DNA from: Antarcticirhabdus aurantiaca | Lineage (GTDB): Bacteria; Pseudomonadota; Alphaproteobacteria; Rhizobiales; Rhizobiaceae | Assembly: GCF_009765365.1 (NCBI RefSeq) | Contig: NZ_VTOM01000005.1 | Span: 240,481 to 304,480 of the forward strand | DNA length: 64,000 nt | Reading direction: 5' to 3' | In this document: piece after piece, positions 46,174 through 55,516 of the stretch | Numbering within the stretch: position 1 is the first letter of the stretch | Layout: every line of letters begins with the position of its first letter | The notes under the pieces: model-generated | What the model was told of the DNA's origin: nothing | Databases searched by the model: none | Seen by the model: the letters and a program-made list of their open reading frames with translations, nothing else | Made by a program: the position numbers and the translations under genes

Positions 46174-46893
46174 TCAGCTGCCGAAGAGGCCCGACAGGAT
46201 GCCGCCGCGCCGGGGCGCGGCGTCGGCGTAGATCGCGCTCCGCCCGCGTCCGTCCGGCCCGATCACCACGACCTTGGCGCCAACACCCACGCGCTCGTAG
46301 AGGTGGCTGACGTCCTCGTTGGTCATGCGGATGCAGCCCGACGACATGCGCTGGCCGATGGTCCAGGGCTGGTTGGTGCCGTGGATGCGGAACAGCGTGT
46401 CGCGCCCGCCGCGGTAGAGGTACATGGCGCGCGCGCCCAGCGGGTTCTGCGGGCCGCCTTCCATGTAGGCCGGCAGCTCGCGGCCCTTGGCGCGCTCGCG
46501 GATCCGCATCTGCGCCGGCGGCGTCCAGCCCGGCCATTCGGCCTTGCGGGCGACCTTCACGTTGCCGGAAAAGCCGAAGCCTTCCTTGCCGACGCCGACC
46601 CCGTAGCGCGTCGCCGTGCCGCCGGGCTCCACGAAGAACAGGTAGCGACGCTCGGTGTCGATGATGATCGTGCCGGGCGCCTCGCGCGTTTCGAAGCCGA
46701 CCTGGACGCGGCGGAACTCGGGCGCGGGCAGGCGCTGGCCCTGCGTCGCGCGGCGCTGACCGGGCTGGATCGTTTCCCAGCGCCCTTCGGCGTGGTTGTA
46801 GCGGCGCTCCTGGGCGGACGCGCCGGGCGCGGCGAGGCCGAAGCCGAGAAGAACCAGGCCGGCAAGGGCGGCGATGCGGCGACTGAGGATCAT
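46174..46893 (-). CDS. L,D-transpeptidase (YkuD family)
   Basis: Periplasmic enzyme making 3-3 peptidoglycan cross-links or anchoring proteins. The 239-aa protein has a signal peptide ending PGASA-QE and a YkuD domain: GTIIIDTERRYLFFV, YGVGVGKEGFGFSG and the catalytic HGTNQPWTIGQRMSSGCIRM with the active Cys. GGAG is 10 nt upstream of ATG 46893. It is a tandem paralogue of the next gene. Confidence 0.92.
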   Translation of the reverse strand: MILSRRIAALAGLVLLGFGLAAPGASAQERRYNHAEGRWETIQPGQRRATQGQRLPAPEFRRVQVGFETREAPGTIIIDTERRYLFFVEPGGTATRYGVGVGKEGFGFSGNVKVARKAEWPGWTPPAQMRIRERAKGRELPAYMEGGPQNPLGARAMYLYRGGRDTLFRIHGTNQPWTIGQRMSSGCIRMTNEDVSHLYERVGVGAKVVVIGPDGRGRSAIYADAAPRRGGILSGLFGS

Positions 46894-47084
46894 GCGGACG
46901 GATCTCCGTGGTGGTTGGGAACGCGCCGCGCGGCGCGCCGAAGGGGTGATGGGAACGAGACACGGATCCGGCATCGCCGCGAGGATGCCGCCGGGCGGGG
47001 CGAAAGCAAGCATCCGCGGCGTCGCGGCCGGCCTTCACGTCCCGCTTTGTCGGCGGGGTGTTGCCGGGCGGTGCCGGATTGCCG

Positions 47085-47969
47085 TCAGGACACGATCACC
47101 TTGGCGCCCACGCCCACGCGGTCGTAGAGGTCCATGACGTCCTCGTTGCGCATGCGGATGCAGCCGGACGAGACCGACCGGCCGATCGTCCAGGGCTGGT
47201 TGGTGCCGTGGATCCGGTAGAGCGTCGAGCCGAGATACAGGGCGCGCGCGCCGAGCGGGTTTTCCGGGCCGCCGTCCATGCGAACCGGCAGCTCGCGGCC
47301 CTTCCGGCGCTCGCGGGCGCGCATCTCGGCCGGCGGCGTCCAGGTCGGCCATTCGGCTTTCCGCGAGATGCGCTGCGTGCCGTTCCAGCCGAAGCCTTCC
47401 TTGCCGACGCCCACGCCGTAGCGGCGCGCCTGGCCGCCCTCCTCGACGAGGTAGAGGAACTTGTTGCGCGTATCGACGACGATCGTGCCGGGCGCATGGC
47501 CACCGTCATAGGCGACGGTCTGCGGCAGGAACTTCGGGTCGAAATCCGGGCGGGGCGCGACGTCGCGTGTCGCGGCGGCAGGGGCGGCGGCAAGCGAGGC
47601 CTGGCGGCGCGCGGTGCCGACGTTCGGCCGTGCGGTCGCGCCGTAGACGGCTTCGAAGCCGGCCGGCGCCCGGCGCACAGCCGGCTGACCGTAAATGGCC
47701 CGCGGCGCGGCGCGGCCGAGAACGACGCCGGATGCGGCCGGAGCAGGGGCCGCGGTGGCGCGGCGCGCCAGGTCCGGCCGCACATAGCCCGGTACGACGC
47801 CGCTGCCGGGCGACAGCTGCAGGATCCACTCGGCTGCCAGGTCGGGATCGAGCTCGACCGGCGGGCGCTCGGAATAGCGGCTCTGGCCGACGGCGGGCAG
47901 GGATGCGACGCCGAGCGCGGCAGCGAAGGCGAAGGCTGCCGCCGCGAGGTTGAGCGTGCGCTGGAGCAT
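47085..47969 (-). CDS. L,D-transpeptidase (YkuD family), tandem paralogue
   Basis: A 294-aa protein with a signal peptide (LNLAAAAFAFAAALGVASL), an Ala/Pro/Arg-rich linker of about 120 residues, then a YkuD domain: GTIVVDTRNKFLYLV, GVGVGKEGFGWNG and the catalytic HGTNQPWTIGRSVSSGCIRM. The domain is closely similar to that of the downstream paralogue, but the linker is unique to it and may span toward the outer membrane. GAGGA is 8 nt before ATG 47969. Confidence 0.92.
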   Translation of the reverse strand: MLQRTLNLAAAAFAFAAALGVASLPAVGQSRYSERPPVELDPDLAAEWILQLSPGSGVVPGYVRPDLARRATAAPAPAASGVVLGRAAPRAIYGQPAVRRAPAGFEAVYGATARPNVGTARRQASLAAAPAAATRDVAPRPDFDPKFLPQTVAYDGGHAPGTIVVDTRNKFLYLVEEGGQARRYGVGVGKEGFGWNGTQRISRKAEWPTWTPPAEMRARERRKGRELPVRMDGGPENPLGARALYLGSTLYRIHGTNQPWTIGRSVSSGCIRMRNEDVMDLYDRVGVGAKVIVS

Positions 47970-48455
47970 GGCGGATATCCTCGAAGAAGGCGTGTGGCGA
48001 AGGCGGCCCGCCGGTCGCGCCGCCGCAAGGCGTGAACCGGCACCGTCGAGGGCAAGAATGCGCTGCAAGGAGCGCCCGCAGGGTTAATCGGCCGCGATTG
48101 CCCCAGCGACTTTCCGTTGAGGTTAATCCCGACTTTGCGAGGAGGGTTAAGCGTCGGTATCGAGCCGGGAGGGGTGCCGCCGATCTGATCACGCCGCATT
48201 TGACCTTAGGGAAGGGCGATGGTGAGTGGAAGCAGGGCCCGAGCGGTTACTGTCTTGTGCAGCGCAGCATTCGATGGTTCACTGATGCCGCCGGCGGATC
48301 GCGCGCTTTGGGAGGGCGCGCGAGATCGAGAGCCCGCGCCGGCCACGCGCTTCTTGTCCGATCCGGGCGCGTGCAGGCCGCCGCCTCGCGCTTGCCTTGC
48401 GCGGCGATCGTGTCCCACCTGCCGCGGTTCGGCGCGGCCTGTCCGGAACCCTCCC
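47970..48455. other. Intergenic region with three GGTTAA repeats
   Basis: This 486-nt gap lies upstream of the minus-strand L,D-transpeptidase pair. It has GGTTAA at 48082-48087, 48121-48126 and 48145-48150, spaced 39 and 24 nt apart. No TTAA-N7-TTAA site, tRNA or terminator is seen. Frames crossing it lack ribosome sites. Confidence 0.5.
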
Positions 48456-48650
48456 ATGATCGCCATGACGCTGATCGTCTGCCTCAACAGCCAGCCGGCG
48501 GAGTGCCGCCCCGAGCCCATCGCCTTCCAGGGCTCGGTCATGCAATGCGCCCTTTTCGGCGGCCACGTCGCCGCCGAATGGGTCGGCACGCATCCCAAGT
48601 GGTTCGTGTCGAAGTGGCGCTGCGGCGAGCGGCCCGGCCAGGACGCCTGA
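48456..48650 (+). CDS. Small Cys/Trp-containing protein
   Basis: A 64-aa frame, or 61 aa if ATG 48465 is used. The pattern LIVCLNSQPAEC, MQCALFGGHVAAEWV, then HPKWFVSKWRCG resembles small conserved Rhizobiales proteins of unknown function. Its four Cys could form disulfides or bind metal. It has no confident signal peptide and a weak ribosome site. It lies 51 nt before tag. Confidence 0.6.
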   Translation: MIAMTLIVCLNSQPAECRPEPIAFQGSVMQCALFGGHVAAEWVGTHPKWFVSKWRCGERPGQDA

Positions 48651-48701
48651 GCGCGACGCGTCGGCTTGTCCGGGCGCGACGGGCCTGCGATCCTGCCGCG
48701 C

Positions 48702-49343
48702 ATGAACGAGACGACCGACGGCCTTCTTCGCGGCGAGGACGGTGTGGCGCGCTGCTTCTGGTGCGGCACCGACCCCGCTTATCGCCACTACCACGACCGC
48801 GAATGGGGCCGCCCCGTTGCGGACGACGACCGCTTGTTCGAGAAGCTGTGCCTCGAAGGCTTCCAGTCGGGCCTGTCCTGGGCGACGATTCTCAGGAAGC
48901 GCGAGAACTTTCGCCGCGCCTTCGCCGATTTCCGGATCGAGGCCGTCGCCGCCATGGGCGAGGCGGACGTCGAGCGCCTGCTCGGCGATCCCGGCATCGT
49001 GCGCCACCGCGGCAAGATCGTCTCGACGCTGAACAACGCCCGCCGTGCGGCGGCCCTGCGCGAGCGGACGGGGCGCTCCTTCGCCGCCTTCCTGTGGTCC
49101 TTCGCGCCCGAGCCGGGGGAGCGCCCGGAGGCGGTCACGCTCGCCTGGCTGCGCGAGAACCCGGCGACGCCGGCCTCGACCCGCTTGTCCAAGGCGCTGA
49201 AGCGCGAGGGCTTCACCTTCGTCGGCCCGACCACCGCCTACGCGCTGATGCAGGGCACCGGGCTCGTCGACGACCATATGGAGGGCTGCGCGGCGCGCGC
49301 CGAGGCCGAATCCGCCCGGGCGGCATTCGAGGTGCCGAAGTAG
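48702..49343 (+). CDS. tag: DNA-3-methyladenine glycosylase I
   Basis: Base-excision repair of 3-methyladenine. The 213-aa HhH-fold protein has the Tag signatures CFWCGTDPAYRHYHDREWG (about 18-36), LFEKLCLEGFQSGLSWATIL, and the C-terminal GFTFVGPTTAYALMQGTGLV with DDHMEGC. The Cys/His residues forming the Tag zinc snap are present. The upstream open frame is not conserved. Confidence 0.94.
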   Translation: MNETTDGLLRGEDGVARCFWCGTDPAYRHYHDREWGRPVADDDRLFEKLCLEGFQSGLSWATILRKRENFRRAFADFRIEAVAAMGEADVERLLGDPGIVRHRGKIVSTLNNARRAAALRERTGRSFAAFLWSFAPEPGERPEAVTLAWLRENPATPASTRLSKALKREGFTFVGPTTAYALMQGTGLVDDHMEGCAARAEAESARAAFEVPK

Positions 49344-49409
49344 GAAAGATCGCGAGACGGTTCCGTGAGGGCGCCAAACTTGCCGCTCATCGGGTGATCG
49401 TCTAGGACC

Positions 49410-49438
49410 CCGTGCAAAATGCACGGCTCCCCCGTGCA
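49410..49438 (+). promoter_or_regulatory. Alternating inverted-repeat blocks before hisS
   Basis: CCGTGCA (49410-49416), TGCACGG (49420-49426) and CCGTGCA (49432-49438) follow one another. The middle block can pair with either neighbour (3-nt or 5-nt loop) but not both. It lies 31 nt upstream of the hisS ATG and may be an operator or a two-state leader RNA. Confidence 0.45.
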
Positions 49439-49469
49439 CCTCCCACGATTCACGGATACGACCGAACCG

Positions 49470-50966
49470 ATGGCTTCCAAAAAGCCCACACGCGTGAAGG
49501 CGCGGCTGCCGCGCGGCTTCGTCGACCGCGAGCCCCAGGATCTTCGGGCGCAGGCGCGGATGCTCGACACGATCCGCCGCACCTACGAGACCTACGGCTT
49601 CGAGCCGGTCGAGACGCCGTTCTTCGAATACACGGACGCGCTCGGCAAGTTCCTGCCCGACAGCGACCGGCCGAACGAGGGCGTCTTCTCGCTGCAGGAC
49701 GACGACGAGAGCTGGCTGTCCTTGCGCTACGACCTGACGGCGCCGCTCGCCCGCTACGTCGCGGAGAACTTCGAGACCCTGCCCAAGCCCTACCGCTCCT
49801 ACCGGGCGGGCTATGTCTTCCGCAACGAGAAGCCCGGGCCGGGGCGCTTCCGCCAGTTCATGCAGTTCGACGCCGACATCGTCGGCGCGCCGAACGTGTC
49901 GGCCGACGCCGAAATGGCCATGATGATGGCCGACACGATGGAAGCGCTCGGCATCGAGCGGGGCCAGTACGTCGTGCGCGTCAACGACCGCAAGGTCCTG
50001 GACGGCATCCTCGACGCGATCAGCCTCGAAGGCGACCAGCCGCGCCGCCTGACCGTGCTGCGCGCCCTCGACAAGTTCGACAAGTTCGGTGCGGACGGCG
50101 TGCGCCTGCTTCTGGGCGCGGGCCGCAAGGACGAGAGCGGCGACTTCACCAAGGGCGCCGAGCTGCCGGCGGACAGCATCGAGCGCGTGCTCGCCATCTT
50201 CGAGGCGGACGGTCTCGCCGGCGTGTCCGGCGCCTTCGCCGGCCATGCAGGCGTCGACGAGGGGCTGCGCGAACTGACGGACATCGAGGCCTTCTGCCGG
50301 ACGGCCGGCTACGGCACCGAGCGCATCCGCATCGACCCCTCCGTCGTGCGCGGGCTCGAATACTATACCGGCCCCGTCTTCGAGGCCGAGCTGCTCTTCG
50401 ACGTCACCAACGAAAAGGGCGAGGTCGTGCGCTTCGGCTCGGTGGGCGGGGGCGGGCGCTATGACGGGCTCGTGTCGCGCTTCCTCGCGACGCCGGTGCC
50501 CGCCACCGGCTTCTCCATCGGCGTGTCGCGGCTCCAGACCGCGCTGAAGAACCTCGGGCGGCTCGGCGCCGCGGACGAGGCGCCGGGGCCGGTGGTCGTC
50601 ACCGTCATGGATCGCGACCGCATGGCCGACTACCAGCGCATGGCCGCCGAGTTGCGCGCCGCGCTGAACGCGCCCGGCCGTCCCGTCGTGCCCGTGGAGG
50701 TCTTCCAGGGCAATCCGAAGCAGTTCGGCAAGCAACTGCAATATGCCGACCGGCGCGGCGCGCCCGTGGTGATCATCCAGGGCGGCGACGAGAAGGCGGC
50801 GGGTGTCGTCCAGGTCAAGGACATGGCGCTCGGCCGCGAGGCCTCGGAGGGCGTCGAGGACAATGCCGAGTGGCGGGCGATGCGCGCCGGCCAGGATTCC
50901 GTGCCGGAAGCCGAGCTCGTCTCCGCCGTGGCCGCGATCCTCGATCGCCGCCGCGCGGCGGGATGA
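49470..50966 (+). CDS. hisS: Histidine-tRNA ligase
   Basis: Class II aminoacyl-tRNA synthetase, 498 aa, charging tRNA-His. Motif 2 is [20 protein letters not shown], the HisA motifs include [15 protein letters not shown], and motif 3 lies around [13 protein letters not shown]. An anticodon-binding domain follows ([15 protein letters not shown], then [20 protein letters not shown]). The start [17 protein letters not shown] fits the rhizobial family; ATG 49419 lies inside the leader repeat. It is coupled to hisZ by an ATGA overlap. Confidence 0.94.
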   Translation: MASKKPTRVKARLPRGFVDREPQDLRAQARMLDTIRRTYETYGFEPVETPFFEYTDALGKFLPDSDRPNEGVFSLQDDDESWLSLRYDLTAPLARYVAENFETLPKPYRSYRAGYVFRNEKPGPGRFRQFMQFDADIVGAPNVSADAEMAMMMADTMEALGIERGQYVVRVNDRKVLDGILDAISLEGDQPRRLTVLRALDKFDKFGADGVRLLLGAGRKDESGDFTKGAELPADSIERVLAIFEADGLAGVSGAFAGHAGVDEGLRELTDIEAFCRTAGYGTERIRIDPSVVRGLEYYTGPVFEAELLFDVTNEKGEVVRFGSVGGGGRYDGLVSRFLATPVPATGFSIGVSRLQTALKNLGRLGAADEAPGPVVVTVMDRDRMADYQRMAAELRAALNAPGRPVVPVEVFQGNPKQFGKQLQYADRRGAPVVIIQGGDEKAAGVVQVKDMALGREASEGVEDNAEWRAMRAGQDSVPEAELVSAVAAILDRRRAAG

Positions 50967-52141
50967 GCCGGCCGGGTCCCGTGGCCGACGCGCCCGCTCC
51001 TTCCCGGCCGGCCGGCGGCCCCGAGGCCGTGCTGGCGGACTTCTTCGCGCGCCGCGGGGCGGTGCCGCTCGATGCGCCGATGCTGCAGCCGGCCGAGCCC
51101 TTTCTCGACGCCGCCGGCGACGCGCTGCGCCGCCGCATCTTCCTGACAAAGGGCGATCGCGGCGAAACGCTGTGCCTGCGGCCCGAATTCACCATTCCCG
51201 TCTGCCTCGCCCACATCGCCGAAGCGAAGAGCCTGCCGCGCGCCTACGGCTATCGCGGCCTCGTTTTCCGCCAAAGGAGCGACGAGCCGGCCGAGTTCGA
51301 ACAGGCCGGCATCGAGGACTTCGGCGACGCCGACACGGCCGGCGCCGACGCCCGGGCGATCGGCGGCGCGCTGGAAGCCCTCGCGGCGCTCGGCCTCGAC
51401 CCGGCCGGGCTCGACCTTCTCGTCGGCGACCAGAACCTCTTCGAAGCCCTCCTCGAAGCGCTCGATCTGCCGGCCGGCTGGCAGCGCCGGCTCCTGCGCT
51501 CCTTCGGCGACGAGGCGCGGCTGCAGGCGACCCTGACGGCCCTTGCCGCGGGAGGCGCCGCCGGCCGCCGCAGCCGGCTCGACCCGGAGATCGCCGCGCT
51601 CGCCAAGCCCGAAGCGCGCCCCGCGCTCGAAGCCGCGATCGCCGCGCGCATGGAGGCGGCGGGCCTGCCGCCCTTTTCCGGCCGTACGCCGGCGGAGGTC
51701 GCGGGGCGGCTGATCGAGAAGCGCCTCTTCGCCGCGGCCGGCCTCGCGCCCCAGGCGCTGGCGATCCTGCAGGACTTTCTCGGCCTCGAATGCCCGCTCT
51801 CGGAGGCCGGCCGGCTGCTGCGCGCCAAGGCGGACGAAGCGGAGATCGACCTCGGCCGGGCGCTTGCCCTCTTCGAGGCGCGCAACGCCGCGCTGGAGGC
51901 CGCGGGCGTCGACCTCGCCGCCATCCGCTATCGCGCCGCCTTCGGCCGCTCGCTCGACTACTACACCGGCGTCGTCTTCGAGGCGCGCGCGCGTGGCTCG
52001 GTTCTGCCGCTCGCCGGCGGCGGGCGCTACGACCGCCTGCTGATGCTGCTCGGCGCCGAGGCGCCGATCCCCGCCGTCGGCTTCTCGCTCTGGCTCGACC
52101 GCATCCGGCAGATCGTGGACCCGCAGGAGGCCGCGCGATGA
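50963..52141 (+). CDS. hisZ: ATP phosphoribosyltransferase regulatory subunit HisZ
   Basis: HisRS-like paralogue without charging activity that is required by short-form HisG. The 392-aa protein has [40 protein letters not shown] and [20 protein letters not shown] with GGGRYDRLL. It lacks the C-terminal anticodon-binding domain of HisS. It overlaps hisS and hisG by 4 nt on each side. Confidence 0.93.
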   Translation: MSRPGPVADAPAPSRPAGGPEAVLADFFARRGAVPLDAPMLQPAEPFLDAAGDALRRRIFLTKGDRGETLCLRPEFTIPVCLAHIAEAKSLPRAYGYRGLVFRQRSDEPAEFEQAGIEDFGDADTAGADARAIGGALEALAALGLDPAGLDLLVGDQNLFEALLEALDLPAGWQRRLLRSFGDEARLQATLTALAAGGAAGRRSRLDPEIAALAKPEARPALEAAIAARMEAAGLPPFSGRTPAEVAGRLIEKRLFAAAGLAPQALAILQDFLGLECPLSEAGRLLRAKADEAEIDLGRALALFEARNAALEAAGVDLAAIRYRAAFGRSLDYYTGVVFEARARGSVLPLAGGGRYDRLLMLLGAEAPIPAVGFSLWLDRIRQIVDPQEAAR

Positions 52142-52827
52142 GCGTCACCCTCGCCATTCCGTCCAAGGGCCGCATGAAGGAGGACGCCGTGGCGAGCCTG
52201 GCGCGCGCCGGCATCACGGTGTCCGCCGCCGCGGACAACCGCTCCTACCGCACCAGCGTCGCGGGGGCGGAAGGACTGGACGTGCTGCTTCTCTCGGCCT
52301 CGGAGATCGCGCGCGAGCTACGCGACGGGGCGATCGACTTCGGCATCACCGGCGAGGACCTCATCCGCGAGTCCGCCGCCGAGCCCGGCGACATCGTCGA
52401 GATCGTCGCGCGCCTCGGCTTCGGGCGCGCCGACGTCGTCGTGGCGGTGCCCGACCCCTGGGTCGACGTCGAGACGATGGAGGACCTCAACGACGTCGCC
52501 GCCGAGTTCCGCCAGCGCCACGGCCGGCGCCTGCGCATCGCGACGAAGTACTGGCGCCTGACGCAGGGCTTCTTCGCCCGGCGCCACGGCATCCAGTCCT
52601 ACCGCATCGTCGAGAGCCTCGGCGCGACCGAGGGTGCTCCGGCCGCTGGCTCGGCCGACATCGTCGTCGACATCACCTCAACCGGCGACACGCTGCGCGC
52701 GAACCACCTGCGCGTCCTCGACGACGGCATCATCCTGCGCTCGGAGGCTTGCCTCATGCGCTCGCTCGCCGGGCCCGCTGATGCGGGGCTCGCGGAGGCC
52801 GTCGCCGCCCGCTTCCGCGCATCGTGA
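52138..52827 (+). CDS. hisG: ATP phosphoribosyltransferase, short form
   Basis: First step of histidine biosynthesis, ATP plus PRPP. The 229-aa protein has [14 protein letters not shown] near the start, [13 protein letters not shown] and [18 protein letters not shown] with the PRPP-binding pattern. It lacks the C-terminal ACT-like regulatory domain, matching the presence of HisZ. It is the last gene of hisS-hisZ-hisG; the other his genes are elsewhere. Confidence 0.94.
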   Translation: MSVTLAIPSKGRMKEDAVASLARAGITVSAAADNRSYRTSVAGAEGLDVLLLSASEIARELRDGAIDFGITGEDLIRESAAEPGDIVEIVARLGFGRADVVVAVPDPWVDVETMEDLNDVAAEFRQRHGRRLRIATKYWRLTQGFFARRHGIQSYRIVESLGATEGAPAAGSADIVVDITSTGDTLRANHLRVLDDGIILRSEACLMRSLAGPADAGLAEAVAARFRAS

Positions 52828-52911
52828 CGAGAGTTCCGCACTGCACAAGGACTAGGCATCGGCGCCGCTGATCAGTGCTTGACCAGCTGGGCCGCGTCGG
52901 TCATCCTCGGT

Positions 52912-52927
52912 TTTGTTTATACATAAC
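52912..52927 (+). promoter_or_regulatory. HutC-type operator before the NitT/TauT transporter
   Basis: TTTGTTTATACATAAC contains GTTTATAC (52915-52922), which fits GT-N-TA-N-AC, the core bound by HutC-subfamily GntR regulators. It is identical at 15 of 16 positions to the site between hutF and hutI. It ends 11 nt before the transporter ATG, where binding would block transcription. Confidence 0.7.
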
Positions 52928-52938
52928 GGGGCGCGACG

Positions 52939-53880
52939 ATGGTTTCACGGATCAGGCTCGCGGCGCTCGCCTTCCTCCTCTCCGGTGGAACGGGCGCCCA
53001 CGCGACGGACATCAACCTCGGCTATTCCGGCTGGACGGGCTTTGCGCCGCTGACCCTGGCACGCGACGCCGGCATCTTCGAGAAGCACGGTCTCAACGTT
53101 ACCTTGCAGAAGATCCCGCAGGCGAGTCGCCACCTCGCCATCGCCTCGGGCGACATCCAGTGCGCCGCGACCACCGTCGAGACCTGGATCGCCTGGAACG
53201 CCAACGGCGTGAAGACGACGCAGATCTTCCAGCTCGACAAGAGCTACGGCGCCGACGGCATCGCCGTGCGCGGCGACGTGGAAAGCTTCGCCGACCTCAA
53301 GGGCAAGTCGGTCGCGGCCTCCGCGCCGGGAACCTCGCCCTACTTCCTGCTCGCCTGGATGCTGCACAAGAACGGCATGACCATGCGCGACGTGCGCGTC
53401 GTCAACATGGAGCCGGGCCCCGCCGCTCAGGCCTTCGTCGCTGGCCAGAACGACGCGGCGATGAGCTACGAGCCCTATCTCTCCACCGTGCGCGCCGCCC
53501 CCGACAGCGGCAAGATCCTCGCCACCACCCTCGACTATCCCGCGGTCATGGACACGGTCGGCTGCACGCCGGAGTTCCTTTCGGCGAACCCGGAGGCCGG
53601 CAAGGCGCTCGCCGACAGCTACTTCGAGGCGCTGGAGATGATCGCGGCCGAGCCCGACAAGGCCTACGAGATCATGGGCCGCGACGTGAACCAGACGGCC
53701 GAGCAGTTCGCGGCCTCCGCCGCGAACCTGCGCTGGCAGGACCGTGCGGCGAACGAGACCTTCTTCGCCGGCGAGTGGGCGACCTTCTCGAACGAGGCCG
53801 CCGACCTCCTCCTCGAGATCGGCGTCATCCGCGAAAAGCCCGAAATCGCCCCGCTCGCCGATCCGAGCTACATCAAGTAG
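52939..53880 (+). CDS. NitT/TauT-family ABC substrate-binding protein, hut-associated
   Basis: Periplasmic binding protein of 313 aa with a signal peptide ending GAHA-TD. It has the SsuA/ThiY-type fold: INLGYSGWTGFAPLTLARDA, ASGDIQCAATTVETW and GKSVAASAPGTSPYFLLAW. It is preceded by a HutC-type operator and followed by permease and ATPase genes. I infer uptake of histidine, urocanate or a related hut intermediate; the fold alone would equally allow sulfonates or nitrogenous bases. Confidence 0.88.
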   Translation: MVSRIRLAALAFLLSGGTGAHATDINLGYSGWTGFAPLTLARDAGIFEKHGLNVTLQKIPQASRHLAIASGDIQCAATTVETWIAWNANGVKTTQIFQLDKSYGADGIAVRGDVESFADLKGKSVAASAPGTSPYFLLAWMLHKNGMTMRDVRVVNMEPGPAAQAFVAGQNDAAMSYEPYLSTVRAAPDSGKILATTLDYPAVMDTVGCTPEFLSANPEAGKALADSYFEALEMIAAEPDKAYEIMGRDVNQTAEQFAASAANLRWQDRAANETFFAGEWATFSNEAADLLLEIGVIREKPEIAPLADPSYIK

Positions 53881-53958
53881 CCGCCTCGCGCCGTTCCGGC
53901 GGGGCCGCCCGAGGTCCCGCCGGCCGCCGTTCCAGTTGCCGGGGTTCCGAGCGCCGTC

Positions 53959-54735
53959 ATGATCCGTCCCTTCCAGCCGGTGAGCGCGCGGGCCCGCGTG
54001 GCTCTCGGCCTTTCCTTCTTCGCCCTCTTCGTCGCGGTCTGGTCGGTCGCGACCTTCGGCGGCTTCGTGTCGCCGACCTTTCTCGCCGACCCGCTGACCA
54101 TGCTGGCCGACGGCTGGTTCCTTCTCAGCCGGCAGGACTTCCTGTTCGACATCGGCATGACGGTCTGGCGCGTCGTCGGCGGCTTCGCGCTCGCCGCCGT
54201 CCTCGCCGTGCCGATCGGCATCCTGATGGGCGCCTACAAGCCGGTCGAGGCGCTGCTCGAGCCCTTCGTTTCCTTCTCGCGCTACCTGCCGGCCTCGGCC
54301 TTCGTGCCGCTCCTGATACTCTGGGCCGGCATCGGCGAGACGCAGAAGCTCCTCGTCATCTTCATCGGCTCCTTCTTCCAGATCGTGCTGATGGTCGCGG
54401 GCACGGTCGGCGCCACGCGCCAGGACCTCGTGGAGGCCGCCTACACGCTCGGCGCCCGCGACCGGGGAGTCGTCGCGCGCGTCGTGATCCCCTCGGGCGC
54501 GCCGGACATCGCCGAGATCCTGCGCCTCGTTCTCGGCTGGGCCTGGACCTACGTCATCGTCGCCGAGCTGATCGGCGCCTCGTCGGGCATCGGCTACATG
54601 ATCATCAACAGCCAGGCGCTGATGGCGACGGGGCAGATCATCTTCGGCATCATCGTGATCGGCCTCATCGGGCTCGTCACCGACGTCTTGTTCAAGGCGA
54701 TGAACCATCGGCTCTTCGCCTGGAGGTTCGCGTGA
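53959..54735 (+). CDS. NitT/TauT-family ABC permease, hut-associated
   Basis: Inner-membrane subunit of 258 aa with about six helices. The family's EAA-loop segment reads EAAYTLGARDRGVVARVVIP. It pairs with the binding protein 78 nt upstream and overlaps the ATPase GTG by 4 nt. The predicted N terminus MIRPFQPVSARARVALGLSF is normal for the family. Confidence 0.9.
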   Translation: MIRPFQPVSARARVALGLSFFALFVAVWSVATFGGFVSPTFLADPLTMLADGWFLLSRQDFLFDIGMTVWRVVGGFALAAVLAVPIGILMGAYKPVEALLEPFVSFSRYLPASAFVPLLILWAGIGETQKLLVIFIGSFFQIVLMVAGTVGATRQDLVEAAYTLGARDRGVVARVVIPSGAPDIAEILRLVLGWAWTYVIVAELIGASSGIGYMIINSQALMATGQIIFGIIVIGLIGLVTDVLFKAMNHRLFAWRFA

Positions 54736-55430
54736 GCGCGCTTCTCATCTCGGGCGTCGGCCGCGTGTTTCCGGGCGTGCGCGGCGGCAAGCCCGTAACC
54801 GCCCTGCAGCCGACCGACCTCTCCGTCCCCTCCGACGACTTCGTCACCATCCTCGGGCCGTCGGGCTGCGGCAAGTCCACGCTGCTGCGCATCGTCGCCG
54901 GCCTCGACCGGCCGACTTCCGGCACGGTGACGCTCGACGGCCGGCCCGTCACCGGGCCGGGGCCCGACCGGGGCATGGTGTTCCAGTCCTACACCCTGTT
55001 TCCCTGGCTGACGATCGAGGACAATATCGGCTTCGGCCTGCGCGAGAAGGGCGCGAGCGCGGCAGAAGCGCGCGAGACGGTCGCCTACTATGTCGACCAG
55101 GTCGGGCTGACGGGCTTCGAGAAGCACTGGCCCAAGCAGCTCTCGGGCGGCATGCAGCAGCGCACGGCCATCGCGCGGGCGCTCGCCAACGATCCGAAGA
55201 TCCTGCTCCTCGACGAGCCCTTCGGCGCGCTCGACAACCAGACGCGCGGCCTGATGCAGGAACTCCTCCTCGGCATCTGGGAGCGGCAGCACAAGATGGT
55301 GCTGTTCGTCACCCACGACATCGAGGAGGCGATCTTCGTCGGCTCGCGCATCGTGACGATGTCGGCGCGGCCCGGCCGCATCAAGTCGATCATCCCCGTC
55401 GACCTGCCCCATCCCGCCACTACACGCTGA
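54732..55430 (+). CDS. NitT/TauT-family ABC ATPase, 3' end apparently frameshifted
   Basis: Energising subunit, 232 aa as encoded. Walker A is GPSGCGKST, Q-loop FQSYTLFPWLT, signature LSGGMQQR, Walker B ILLLDEPFGALD and switch TVTHDIEEAI-like (FVTHDIEEAI). The catalytic core is complete. At 55413 the frame reads CCC-GCC-ACT and stops at 55430. One extra C would restore a family-like C terminus to 55516. A truncated but possibly working ATPase or a sequencing error are both possible. The start is GTG in an overlap with the permease gene. Confidence 0.85.
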   Translation: MSALLISGVGRVFPGVRGGKPVTALQPTDLSVPSDDFVTILGPSGCGKSTLLRIVAGLDRPTSGTVTLDGRPVTGPGPDRGMVFQSYTLFPWLTIEDNIGFGLREKGASAAEARETVAYYVDQVGLTGFEKHWPKQLSGGMQQRTAIARALANDPKILLLDEPFGALDNQTRGLMQELLLGIWERQHKMVLFVTHDIEEAIFVGSRIVTMSARPGRIKSIIPVDLPHPATTR

Positions 55431-55516
55431 AGTCCAGCCCCGAATTCAGCGCCTTGCGCGCCCAGCTGACCGAGGAGATCCGCTCCGAGGCGATCCGCGC
55501 CGACCGCGAGGCCTAG
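55418..55516 (+). other. Out-of-frame remnant of the ATPase C terminus
   Basis: In the +2 frame relative to the ATPase, 32 codons read HYTLKSSPEFSALRAQLTEE followed by IRSEAIRADREA and a TAG at 55514-55516, one base before the hutC stop on the other strand. This is the usual C-terminal extension of NitT/TauT ATPases. It shows a one-base loss in the C run at 55413-55415. Confidence 0.75.
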
